64,000 nucleotides of DNA, from NCBI GenBank assembly GCA_964651535.1, contig CAZYYE010000002.1, positions 806,001-870,000 of the forward strand. Direction: 5' to 3'. Position 1 is the stretch's first letter; each line of letters starts with the position of its first letter. Shown in pieces: positions 51,067 through 60,175 of the stretch. The notes beneath the pieces are model-generated. The model saw only the letters and a program-made list of their open reading frames with translations, had not been told where the DNA came from and searched no databases. Source of the DNA: Terrimesophilobacter sp964651535. Its GTDB lineage: Bacteria; Actinomycetota; Actinomycetes; Actinomycetales; Microbacteriaceae. A program made the translations under genes and the position numbers.

Positions 51067-52753
51067 AGCGGGGGCGGGCGACTCGCGCCTCATCCCACAC
51101 GGGCTCGGGCGACTCGTAGACGCGCCCGTCGGCGCCGAACACGAGGAACCGGTCGAAGGATCGCGCAAACCACCGGTCGTGGGTGACGGCGATCACGGTC
51201 CCCTCGAACCGCTCGAGCGCATCCTGCAAGGCCTCCGCCGACACGAGGTCGAGGTTGTCGGTCGGCTCGTCGAGCAGGAGGAGAGTGGCTCCGCTCAGTT
51301 CGAGCAGGAGAATCTGCAGTCTCGCCTGCTGCCCGCCGGAAAGCGACTCGAAATTCTGCTCGGCCGCGCCCGCGAGCCCATAGCGGTCGAGGGCGCGACT
51401 CGCGGCTTCACGCGCCAGCCCTGCGCGGTTGTTGTCGCCGCGGTGCAGGGTGTCGAGCAGCGTGCGTCCGAGGAGGGACGCGTGCTCGTGCACTTGCGCG
51501 AACCATCCGGGGACGACGCGCGCGCCGAGCCTGGCCACGCCGTTATGCGAAACGGGTGCCAGCATCGCGCCGACCGAAGTGAGGTGGCCGGCGCGCGGAT
51601 CGGGGTCCGTGCCGCCCAGCGCAAGGAGCCTCAGGAAGTGGGACTTGCCCGAGCCGTTCGAGCCGAGAGCCGCAACCCGGTCGCCGAACCACACTTCGAG
51701 ATCGAACGGCGCCATAAGACCGGTGAGTTCGAGCTGTTCGCACACGACAGCGCGCTTGCCCGTGCGGTCGCCGCGCAACCTCATCGAGAGGTCCTGGTCG
51801 ACCGGCCGCTCGAGCGGCGGTCCCGCCTCTTCGAACTTGCGCAGCCTCGTCATCGCGGCGTGATACCGCGAAGCGAACTCGTCGCTCGCGGCCGCCTTCA
51901 CTTTCATAGCCTGAACCAACTGCTTGAGTTTCAGGTGCTGCTCGTCCCAGCGGCGACGCAGTTCGTCGAGGCGCTCCATCCGATCTCGCCTCGCGTCGTG
52001 GTAGCTGGCAAAGCCTCCGCCGTGAGTCCATGCCGTGCTCCCGGCGCCGCCCAGCTCGAGGGTGATGATGCGGTCGGCAGCCTGCGCGAGCAGCTCTCGG
52101 TCGTGACTCACCAGGAGAACCGTTTTCTTCGTGGCGCGCAACGACTTCTCGAGCCAGCGCTTTGCTGGCACGTCCAGGTAGTTGTCCGGCTCGTCGAGCA
52201 GCAGAACGTCATCCGGCCCGCGCAGCAGCGCCTCGAGCACGAGCCGCTTCTGCTCGCCCCCGGAGAGCGTGCGCACCTCGCGGTACTTGGCGCGCTCGAA
52301 CGGGATGCCGATCGCCGTCATCGTGCACTGGTCCCAGATGGTCTCTTCGTCGTATCCGCCCGCATCCGCGTATTCGGCGAGCGCCTCGGCGTACCGCATT
52401 TGCGTTTCGAGTGTGTCGCTTTCGATGATCGCGAGCTCTGAACGGTCGAGTGCGAGTGCCGCTTTCCGGATGCGCCCAGGAGCGACGGAGATGAGCAGGT
52501 CGCGCACCGTGGATTCGTCGCGCACGTGCCCGACGAACTGGTCCATGACGCCGAGTGCCCCATCGATGGATACGGCACCCGCGTCCGCTTTCTGCTCGCC
52601 GCGGATGATGCGCAGCAGCGTCGTCTTGCCCGCACCGTTAGCTCCGATGAGCGCGCTCGTGGTTCCTTCGCCGACACGGAAACTCACCTCGTCGAGCAAC
52701 GGCCGCCCATCTGGCAACGACAAGGACACCCCGTTGACGTCGATGTAACCCAT
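51065..52753 (-). CDS. ABC-F family ATPase
   Basis: 562 residues, two ATPase domains and no membrane part. Walker A sites GANGAGKTTLL and GSNGSGKSHFL, signatures LSGGEQKRL and LSGGQQARL, Walker B with DEPDNYLD and DEPTDNLD. Between them is the helical linker typical of ribosome-binding ABC-F proteins. It may act in translation or antibiotic protection; the subgroup is not decided. Confidence 0.92.
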   Translation of the reverse strand: MGYIDVNGVSLSLPDGRPLLDEVSFRVGEGTTSALIGANGAGKTTLLRIIRGEQKADAGAVSIDGALGVMDQFVGHVRDESTVRDLLISVAPGRIRKAALALDRSELAIIESDTLETQMRYAEALAEYADAGGYDEETIWDQCTMTAIGIPFERAKYREVRTLSGGEQKRLVLEALLRGPDDVLLLDEPDNYLDVPAKRWLEKSLRATKKTVLLVSHDRELLAQAADRIITLELGGAGSTAWTHGGGFASYHDARRDRMERLDELRRRWDEQHLKLKQLVQAMKVKAAASDEFASRYHAAMTRLRKFEEAGPPLERPVDQDLSMRLRGDRTGKRAVVCEQLELTGLMAPFDLEVWFGDRVAALGSNGSGKSHFLRLLALGGTDPDPRAGHLTSVGAMLAPVSHNGVARLGARVVPGWFAQVHEHASLLGRTLLDTLHRGDNNRAGLAREAASRALDRYGLAGAAEQNFESLSGGQQARLQILLLELSGATLLLLDEPTDNLDLVSAEALQDALERFEGTVIAVTHDRWFARSFDRFLVFGADGRVYESPEPVWDEARVARPR

Positions 52754-52884
52754 GGTGCGCCCCTGGTACGAACGACCCCGAATATCGGAGGCTCGCCAAT
52801 GGCAAGCCGACCAGAATACACCCGCCGGACGTGCTCGGCCGACTCCTTTCGTGACGCGCGCTGTGCGCTCTCCTCAGGGAGGGA

Positions 52885-54387
52885 TCAGTGCCGGTAGTTC
52901 GGCGCCTCCACGACCATCTGGATGTCGTGCGGGTGGGACTCCTTGAGCCCGGCGGCGGTGATCCGCACGAACTTGCCCTTCGCCCGCAACTCGTCGATCG
53001 TGTGCGCTCCCGTGTAGAACATGGACTGCCGCAGGCCGCCGAGGAGCTGGTAGACCACCGAGGAGACCGGCCCCCGGTACGCGACTTTGCCTTCGATGCC
53101 TTCGGGGATCAGCTCGTCGTCGCTGGGCACGTCGGCCTGGAAGTACCGATCCCGCGAATACGAAGTGCTCTTCCCCCTGGTTTGCATTGCCCCGAGCGAA
53201 CCCATGCCGCGATACGACTTGAACTGCTTCCCGTTGATGAACAGCATGTCGCCAGGGCTTTCGTCCGTACCGGCGAGGAGGGATCCGAGCATGACGGATT
53301 CGGCGCCGGCGACGAGCGCTTTCGCGATGTCTCCCGAATACTGGAGTCCGCCGTCGGCGATGATCGGCACGCCCGCTTCCCGCGCGGCGAGCGAAGCCTC
53401 GTAGACGGCCGTCACCTGGGGCACCCCGACGCCAGCCACAACGCGGGTCGTGCAGATCGAGCCGGGCCCGACGCCGACCTTCACGGCATCCGCCCCTGCG
53501 TCGATGAGTGCTTGCGCGCCCGACCTCGTCGCGACATTCCCGCCGATGATGTCGATCGAGGCGAACGCGCTATCGGCCTTGAGACGCCGGATGATTCCGA
53601 TTTCGCCTTCGGATTCGCCGTTGGCGGTGTCGACCACGATCACATCGACCCCCGCATCGGCAAGGGCGCCCGCCCGCTGCCAGGCGTCGCCGAAGAATCC
53701 GATCGCGGCGCCGACGCGCAAGCGTCCTTCCTCGTCCTTCGTGGCATTCGGGTACCGTTCGGTCTTGTCGAAATCCTTGACCGTGATGAGGCCAGTCAGT
53801 TTGCCGTTCGCGTCGATGAGCGGAAGCTTCTCGATCTTGTGTTTGGCGAAGATCTCGATCGCCCCGTCCGGGTCGATTCCGGTGGGCGCGGTGATGAGCG
53901 GCATCCGGGTCATGACGTCGCGCACGAGCGTCGTCGACTTGTCGACGGGGGCGACGAACCGCATGTCGCGGTTCGTGATGATTCCGATGAGTCTTCCGTC
54001 GCCTTCGACGACGGGGAGCCCGGAGACCCTGAACTGGCCGCACAGCGCGTCGACGTCGGCGACCGTAGCGTCGGCGGTCGTCGTGACGGGGTTCGTGATC
54101 ATCCCGGATTCGCTGCGCTTGACCTTGTCGACGTAGGTGGCCTGATCTTCGATCGACAGGTTGCGGTGCAGGATGCCGAGCCCACCGTGCCGCGCCATGG
54201 CGATCGCCATGCGGCCCTCGGTGACCGTATCCATGGCCGCCGAAATGAGGGGCGTCGCGACGCGAATATTGCGCGTGAGCCTCGAGGATGTGTCGGCCTC
54301 GCTCGGGATGACATCGGTGTGCCCCGGCAACAGCATCACATCGTCGTAGGTGAGTCCGACAAATCCGAACGGGTCTGGCTGCTGCAT
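52885..54387 (-). CDS. guaB: IMP dehydrogenase
   Basis: 500 residues. Makes XMP from IMP, the committed GMP step. The barrel (LTYDDVMLLPG) is interrupted by two CBS domains (about 95-210). Catalytic Cys in GPGSICTTRVVAGVG, then the flap ending MGSLGAMQ. GGAG is five bases before the ATG at 54387. The 131-base gap after the ABC-F gene holds nothing I can name. Confidence 0.96.
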   Translation of the reverse strand: MQQPDPFGFVGLTYDDVMLLPGHTDVIPSEADTSSRLTRNIRVATPLISAAMDTVTEGRMAIAMARHGGLGILHRNLSIEDQATYVDKVKRSESGMITNPVTTTADATVADVDALCGQFRVSGLPVVEGDGRLIGIITNRDMRFVAPVDKSTTLVRDVMTRMPLITAPTGIDPDGAIEIFAKHKIEKLPLIDANGKLTGLITVKDFDKTERYPNATKDEEGRLRVGAAIGFFGDAWQRAGALADAGVDVIVVDTANGESEGEIGIIRRLKADSAFASIDIIGGNVATRSGAQALIDAGADAVKVGVGPGSICTTRVVAGVGVPQVTAVYEASLAAREAGVPIIADGGLQYSGDIAKALVAGAESVMLGSLLAGTDESPGDMLFINGKQFKSYRGMGSLGAMQTRGKSTSYSRDRYFQADVPSDDELIPEGIEGKVAYRGPVSSVVYQLLGGLRQSMFYTGAHTIDELRAKGKFVRITAAGLKESHPHDIQMVVEAPNYRH

Positions 54388-54612
54388 AAATCTCCGAATT
54401 GTTATCCGCCGCTATGAGAAGCCGGAGGCCACGCTGATTCCGGTGTTTAATCGTATCGTCTGTCGCCCAGCGGCGTTGACGATGCGGCGCGCTTTGACCT
54501 CTCGTGTGGAAGTGCGACCGGGAATGCGCCATAATCGGCAGGTACTGTCAACGTCGACGGCAGCCAGAACCCGAGAGTCACCGAATCTCCACTGGCCCGT
54601 CTTGGAGGTCTC

Positions 54613-55959
54613 GTGGTCACTGCTCAACGGTTCCGCTCGCGTGCGATGCGACCCATAATCCTCCTGTTCGCGATGGTATTCGCGGCGCTCGCCTTCGCGA
54701 TGATGGCGGTCTCGCCGGTCAACGCCGACGAGATCAACACCGACAAGTACGACTACATCTTCAGCGGCAACGTCAAGCACGACGGCGTCCCCCTCGACGA
54801 CGTCACGATCATCGTCGAAGGCAACGGCTACGAGGCCGAAGTCAATACCGACAAGGAAGGCAAGTGGCGGGTCGGCGTCCCGGAGAAGGACGTCTACAAG
54901 ATCACGCTTGTGGAGAAGACCCTCCCCGAGGGCGTCATCGTGAGCGAAGAGGGCAGCGATCGCGTGACGATCACGGATCGCGGCGCGACGATCGAGGCCG
55001 AGTTCGGTCTCACCAAGAACAAGTCCGTGAACTTCTTCCTCGGCGAGGGTGTTCGCGTCGTGACGCCGTTCATCGACCAGGTGGTTGCGAGCCTCATCAG
55101 CGGCCTGAACTTCGGGCTCATGCTGGCCCTTGCCTCGATCGGGCTGTCGCTCATTTTCGGAACAACCGGAATCGCGATCTTCTCCCACGCAGAAATGGTG
55201 ACCCTCGGTGCGGTCATCGCGCTCGCATTCAGCGTCACTCTCGCCTGGCCGCTGTGGCTCACGATCCCGGTCACGCTCGTTCTCCTGGCGGTCGCCGGAT
55301 ACGCGCAGGACTACGTGATCTGGAAACCTCTTCGAACAAGGGGGTTGAGCGTCGTCCAGCTCATGATCGTGAGCATCGGTCTGTCTCTCACCCTCCGGTA
55401 CGTGTTCCAGTTCTTCATCGGAGGCGGAACGACGCTCCTTCCCACCGATCCGGCGATGACCGTGAAGATCACGCTGCTCGGGCCGATCGCGCTTTCCGTT
55501 GTCGACATGGTGAGTATGGGAGTCTCCGCTGTCGTGCTCGCGGCCGTCGCCTACTGGTTGCTCTACACGCGCACCGGCAAGGCCACGCGGGCGATCAACG
55601 ACAACGCGTCGCTGTCTGCCGCGTCGGGCATCGACGTCAACCACGTTGTGCGACTCGTGTGGATTCTGGGAACCGTGCTCGCGGGACTGTCCGGCATCCT
55701 GTGGGCGTACTTCCGCCCGGGCATCAAGTGGGACATGGGTTGGCAGATCCTGCTGCTGATTTTCGCGGCCGTCGTTCTCGGCGGCCTCGGTACCGCGTTC
55801 GGCGCGCTCGTCGGGTCGATCATCGTCGGACTGCTCGTCGAGCTCACCCCACTGTGGTTCTCGGCGGATATCAAGTACGTCGGAGCACTGCTGATCCTGA
55901 TCATTGTTCTCCTCGTCAGACCACAAGGACTGCTGGGTCAGAAAGAGAGGGTCGGTTAA
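54613..55959 (+). CDS. livH: LivH-type permease with an N-terminal extracytoplasmic domain
   Basis: 448 residues; family members are usually near 300. Residues about 1-38 form a signal-like helix ending near NADE, about 45-150 are a beta-rich carboxypeptidase-regulatory or Cna-B-like domain (GVPLDDVTIIVEGNGYEAEV), and the rest is a normal LivH permease (LNFGLMLALASIGLSLIFGT). GGAGG precedes the GTG at 54613. First gene of livHMGF. Confidence 0.88.
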   Translation: MVTAQRFRSRAMRPIILLFAMVFAALAFAMMAVSPVNADEINTDKYDYIFSGNVKHDGVPLDDVTIIVEGNGYEAEVNTDKEGKWRVGVPEKDVYKITLVEKTLPEGVIVSEEGSDRVTITDRGATIEAEFGLTKNKSVNFFLGEGVRVVTPFIDQVVASLISGLNFGLMLALASIGLSLIFGTTGIAIFSHAEMVTLGAVIALAFSVTLAWPLWLTIPVTLVLLAVAGYAQDYVIWKPLRTRGLSVVQLMIVSIGLSLTLRYVFQFFIGGGTTLLPTDPAMTVKITLLGPIALSVVDMVSMGVSAVVLAAVAYWLLYTRTGKATRAINDNASLSAASGIDVNHVVRLVWILGTVLAGLSGILWAYFRPGIKWDMGWQILLLIFAAVVLGGLGTAFGALVGSIIVGLLVELTPLWFSADIKYVGALLILIIVLLVRPQGLLGQKERVG

Positions 55960-56946
55960 ATGGACTTCATCGGCATCCTGGGACAAACCGCCTGGTGGAT
56001 CCTCGCTCCCGAAACGATCGCCTACGGGCTCGCCACGGTCGGCCTCGCCGTGCACTTCGGCTACGGCGGCCTGCTGAACTTCGGTCAGGCCGGGTTCATG
56101 CTCATCGGCGGCTACGGTTACGCGATCTCGATCCTGTCGCTCGGCTTGCCGTGGTGGGCAGGCATCCTGGTCGGAATCGGCGCGTCCGTGGTCTTCGCCC
56201 TCATCCTCGGTATTCCGACGCTGCGTCTTCGCGCGGATTACCTCGCGATTGCGACGATCGCCGCTGCGGAGGCGCTGCGCCTCATCGTTCAATCGACCCT
56301 CCTGGACGACGTCACGAACTCGGCGGACGGGCTCGGCGGCTACCACGAAGGGTTCCGCGCAGCCAACCCGTTCCCGCCCGGCACGTACGGGTTCGGCCCG
56401 TGGACGTTCAACGCGACGGAAATGTGGGTGCGCGTGTTCGGTCTCACCATCCTGGGCCTCGCGGTCTGGGGCGTGTGGGCGCTCATGCGCAGCCCGTGGG
56501 GCCGCGTGGTCCGGGGTATCCGTGAGGATGAGGATGCTGTGCGCGCACTCGGCAAGAACGTGTTCGCGTACAAGATGCAGGTCCTGATCATCGGTGGAAT
56601 CCTCGGAACCCTGGGCGGCGTAGTCCTCGTGCTCCCATCCGCCGTCGTTCCGCAGGTGTACTTGCCTTCCCTCACGTTCTTCCTGTGGACGATCCTGCTC
56701 CTCGGCGGGGCCGCGACCATTTGGGGCCCGGTGCTCGGCACCGGCGTCTTCTGGATGATTTACGCGTTCCTCGGACTGTTCCTCCCGGCCATGGCCGCGC
56801 AAGGGTGGCTGCCGGGAGTTACCCCGTCTCAGGCCGGCATCCTGCGCTTCGTCCTTGTCGGGCTCGCGCTCATGCTTATCGTGATTTATCGGCCGCAAGG
56901 CATACTCGGCGACAAGAGAGAGCTGTCATTCAATGCCCGCAAATAA
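55960..56946 (+). CDS. livM: Branched-chain amino acid ABC permease LivM
   Basis: 328 residues, about nine membrane helices, with NFGQAGFMLIGGYGYA and the ATPase-docking region VRGIREDEDAVRALGKN. The ATG follows the livH stop directly (TAAATG). Pairs with LivH. Confidence 0.93.
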   Translation: MDFIGILGQTAWWILAPETIAYGLATVGLAVHFGYGGLLNFGQAGFMLIGGYGYAISILSLGLPWWAGILVGIGASVVFALILGIPTLRLRADYLAIATIAAAEALRLIVQSTLLDDVTNSADGLGGYHEGFRAANPFPPGTYGFGPWTFNATEMWVRVFGLTILGLAVWGVWALMRSPWGRVVRGIREDEDAVRALGKNVFAYKMQVLIIGGILGTLGGVVLVLPSAVVPQVYLPSLTFFLWTILLLGGAATIWGPVLGTGVFWMIYAFLGLFLPAMAAQGWLPGVTPSQAGILRFVLVGLALMLIVIYRPQGILGDKRELSFNARK

Positions 56947-57841
56947 TTCGCACGCAAAGTCGACAGGGATTGCGACGGGAGATTTCGTTCCCGGAGTCTC
57001 CAAGACGGATCCGATTCTCGTTGCGGACAACGTCACGCGTCACTTCGGCGGACTCACGGCCGTCGACGTCGACCATTTGGAGATCCAGCGGGGTGTCATC
57101 ACCGCCCTCATCGGGCCGAACGGTGCGGGCAAGACCACGCTGTTCAACATCCTCTCGGGTTTCGACAAGCCGAACTCGGGATCCTGGTCCTTCGACGGCA
57201 CGGCCCTCGCGGGCATTCCCTCGTTCAAGGTTTCCCAGCTCGGCCAGATCCGGACGTTCCAGCTCACGAAAGCGCTGAGCATGCTTTCCGTTCTCGAGAA
57301 CATGAAACTGGGAGCCAAGGATCAGTCCGGCGAGCGGTTGTGGGCGTCGATGTTCCCGTGGCTGTGGCGCGCTCAGGACAACGAGATTGAAACGAAGGCC
57401 ATGGAACTGCTCGCGCGGTTCAAGCTCGACACGAAGGCGGACGATTTCGCTGCGAGCCTGTCCGGTGGGCAGCGCAAGCTCCTCGAGATGGCTCGGGCGC
57501 TCATGAGCGACCCGACGCTGGTTATGCTCGACGAGCCCATGGCCGGCGTCAACCCGGCGCTCACGCAGTCTTTGCTCGACCACATCTTCGGGCTCAAGGA
57601 ACAGGGGATGACCGTGCTCTTTGTCGAGCACGACATGCAGATGGTGAGCCACATCGCCGACTGGGTTGTCGTCATGGCCGAGGGAAGGATCGTCGCGGAG
57701 GGCCCGCCCGAGGTCGTCATGAAGGACCCGGCCGTCATCGACGCGTACCTCGGCAGCCACCAGGACACCGACCTCGGAGTCGTGACCGGTCGGATCGAGT
57801 TGCCGGATTCTGATCTGAAGTCGAAGAAGGGCTCCAAATGA
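56933..57841 (+). CDS. livG: Branched-chain amino acid ABC ATPase LivG
   Basis: 302 residues. Walker A IGPNGAGKTTLFN, signature LSGGQRKLLEMARAL, Walker B VMLDEPMAGVNP. A 35-residue N-terminal extension precedes the family start. It overlaps livM by 14 bases and livF by 4 (ATGA). Confidence 0.95.
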   Translation: MPANNSHAKSTGIATGDFVPGVSKTDPILVADNVTRHFGGLTAVDVDHLEIQRGVITALIGPNGAGKTTLFNILSGFDKPNSGSWSFDGTALAGIPSFKVSQLGQIRTFQLTKALSMLSVLENMKLGAKDQSGERLWASMFPWLWRAQDNEIETKAMELLARFKLDTKADDFAASLSGGQRKLLEMARALMSDPTLVMLDEPMAGVNPALTQSLLDHIFGLKEQGMTVLFVEHDMQMVSHIADWVVVMAEGRIVAEGPPEVVMKDPAVIDAYLGSHQDTDLGVVTGRIELPDSDLKSKKGSK

Positions 57842-58584
57842 ACGCCGCCACCCAACTGGAGACCGTCCTCGAGGTCAAGGACCTCACGGCGGGCTACCTG
57901 CCAGGCATCGACATCCTGAACAACTGCAGCATCACCGTGGGCGAGGGCGAGCTCATCGGCATCATCGGGCCGAACGGCGCAGGCAAGTCGACTCTCCTCA
58001 AAGCCATTTTCGGGCAGGTACAGGTCCGTAGCGGGACGATCACGCTGTACGGCGAAGACATCACGCTTCTACCCGCCCACAAGTTGGTGGCGAAGCGCGT
58101 CGGAATGGTTCCGCAGAACAACAACGTGTTCCCGTCGCTCACCATCGAAGAGAACCTCCAGATGGGACTGTTCCAGAACCCCAAGATCTTCCCTGAGCGC
58201 CTCGAGTTCGTGACGTCCATCTTCGGCGAGCTGTCCTCGCGCCTCAAGCAGCGCGCAGGTTCGCTTTCGGGCGGCGAGCGGCAAATGGTCGCGATGTCCA
58301 GGGCCCTCATGATGGATCCGCACGTCCTCCTGTTGGATGAGCCTTCCGCGGGCCTCTCCCCCGTGAGGCAGGATGAAGCGTTCATCCGGGTCTCCGAGAT
58401 CAACAAGGCGGGCGTGACGACGATCATGGTCGAACAGAATGCGCGACGGTGCCTGCAGATTTGCGATCGGGGATACGTGCTCGACCAGGGTACGGATGCC
58501 TACACCGGGACAGGACGCGATTTGCTGAACGATCCGAAGGTCATCAGCCTCTACCTCGGCACACTCGGCGAGGACGCCGCGTAG
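57838..58584 (+). CDS. livF: Branched-chain amino acid ABC ATPase LivF
   Basis: 248 residues. Walker A IGPNGAGKSTLLK, signature LSGGERQMVAMSRAL, Walker B LLLDEPSAGLSP. Last gene of the operon; a strong terminator follows 18 bases later. Confidence 0.95.
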   Translation: MNAATQLETVLEVKDLTAGYLPGIDILNNCSITVGEGELIGIIGPNGAGKSTLLKAIFGQVQVRSGTITLYGEDITLLPAHKLVAKRVGMVPQNNNVFPSLTIEENLQMGLFQNPKIFPERLEFVTSIFGELSSRLKQRAGSLSGGERQMVAMSRALMMDPHVLLLDEPSAGLSPVRQDEAFIRVSEINKAGVTTIMVEQNARRCLQICDRGYVLDQGTDAYTGTGRDLLNDPKVISLYLGTLGEDAA

Positions 58585-58602
58585 AGCCTCCCAGCCGCAC
58601 AG

Positions 58603-58636
58603 AGAGGGCCCCGACCACGTTTGGTCGGGGCCCTCT
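58603..58636 (+). terminator. Terminator of livHMGF
   Basis: AGAGGGCCCCGACCA (58603-58617), loop CGTT, TGGTCGGGGCCCTCT (58622-58636): 15 bp perfect, then T-rich. Confidence 0.92.
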
Positions 58637-58667
58637 TCGTTCGCTGAGAGGAACTGCAGGCCAACAG

Positions 58668-58699
58668 GAAGGGCCCCGGCGTTTCCGCCGGGGCCCTTC
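58668..58699 (-). terminator. Terminator of the LIV binding-protein gene
   Basis: GAAGGGCCCCGGCG (58668-58681), loop TTTC, CGCCGGGGCCCTTC (58686-58699): 14 bp perfect, downstream of the minus-strand stop at 58715. Confidence 0.9.
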
Positions 58700-58714
58700 G
58701 CCGTGCTACCGCTT

Positions 58715-59983
58715 CTAGTTGATGCGGGTGTGCATGTTGTCGTCACCGTACTGGTAGATACCGATGGTTGCTTCCGTCGGGTCGCCAGCGTCGTCGAAGG
58801 TGATCGGGCCGGAGGCGCCGTCGAAGTCGACCGTGCCGCCGTCGAGGATGATCTGTGCGCCCGACGCGAAGTCGGTCACCTTCTCACCGTTGCCTGAACC
58901 ACCGGAGACCTCCTGCAGCTTCTTGGCGATCTCGACGGCATCCGTCGATCCCGCAGCAAGAGCGGCAAGCGCCATGAGGATGACCGCGTCGTAGGACTCT
59001 GCAGCGTAGCTGTAGTCCTCGAGCGTGCCACCGAACTCCGCGGAGTACACGTCGTTCAGGCGCTTCTGGAAGTCATCCGCGAGCACCGGGCCCGGGGTGG
59101 TTCCCTTCGCACCCGTGAGCGACGCGGGCGGCAGGTCCGCACCGAACTGCTTCAGGTTGCCGTCAACGAGGTACAGCTTCGACGTGTCGAAGCCGGCGTC
59201 CTTGAGCGCGGGAACGATCGTGAAGACCTCATCGAACGTGATCAAAGCGATCGCGTCCGGGCTCTGCGCCACAACCGAGGCGATCTGAGCCGAGAAGTTG
59301 GTGTCACCGGCGTTGAAGAACTCCGTGGCGACAACCTTGCCGCCAGCGCCTTCGAACGTCTCCTTGGTGACCTTCTCGAGACCGGTTCCGTATGCGTCGT
59401 TGAGCACGATCATGCCCAGCGTGCTGGCACCGTCGCTGGCGATGAGGTTACCGAGAACTTCGCCCTGCAGGAGGTCGGAGGGCGCGGTACGCCAGTACAG
59501 GTTCTTGTCATCCCAGGTCGTGAAGTCCGGGGACGTGTTCGCCGGGGAGAACATCAGCGTGTCTGCACCGACGATCTGGTCGATCACCAGCTTGGAAACA
59601 CCGGACGACGCGGCACCGAGAACGGCGTCGACGCCCGCAGCCAACAGGTTCGGGACCGTGGTCGCGTATGCCTTGTTGTCTGGGTCGCCGGAGTCACCGT
59701 AGGTGACCTCCACCTTGATACCAAGGTTGGCGTCGTTGACCTCCTTGGCACCGAGTGCAACACCAGCTTCTTCGGGCGGGCCGAGGAACGCCAGAGCACC
59801 GGTCTGCGGAAGCAGGGTTCCGATTTTCAGGACGAGGTCCTTGGTGGGCCCTTCGCTGCCGCCGCCATCCGTCGGGGTGCAGCCGCTGAGAACCAGCGCT
59901 CCAGCTCCGACGATAGCGATGCCACCGAGAACCGACTTCAGACCTTTCGAGCGGGAGGCCTTAGCCTTCGCGAATACGCGCAT
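58715..59983 (-). CDS. Branched-chain amino acid-binding lipoprotein
   Basis: 422 residues, Leu/Ile/Val-binding family (IGTLLPQTGALAFLGPPEEAG). Lipobox LSGC (Cys about 35). Probably serves the LivHMGF transporter although it is on the other strand and converges with it. ATG at 59983 has AAGGAG at the ideal distance; a longer upstream frame is unlikely. Paralogue of the next gene, with the same ending (GPITFDDAGDP). Confidence 0.92.
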   Translation of the reverse strand: MRVFAKAKASRSKGLKSVLGGIAIVGAGALVLSGCTPTDGGGSEGPTKDLVLKIGTLLPQTGALAFLGPPEEAGVALGAKEVNDANLGIKVEVTYGDSGDPDNKAYATTVPNLLAAGVDAVLGAASSGVSKLVIDQIVGADTLMFSPANTSPDFTTWDDKNLYWRTAPSDLLQGEVLGNLIASDGASTLGMIVLNDAYGTGLEKVTKETFEGAGGKVVATEFFNAGDTNFSAQIASVVAQSPDAIALITFDEVFTIVPALKDAGFDTSKLYLVDGNLKQFGADLPPASLTGAKGTTPGPVLADDFQKRLNDVYSAEFGGTLEDYSYAAESYDAVILMALAALAAGSTDAVEIAKKLQEVSGGSGNGEKVTDFASGAQIILDGGTVDFDGASGPITFDDAGDPTEATIGIYQYGDDNMHTRIN

Positions 59984-60175
59984 GTTGCTCCTTGCGTTTC
60001 GAATGTGCTTACACGACAGAATTACTCTGCCGTTGCAGCAAGGGTATTGGCTATCTGCGAGATTCTCCACCGCAAGCGGTTACAGCCCGATAACGCGGAT
60101 CAATCGTTACCATTCGTAACCTGTTTTGCCCCCCATTCGAGGGTAGACCCCGCTGCAGTCCGCAACAAACGTCCG

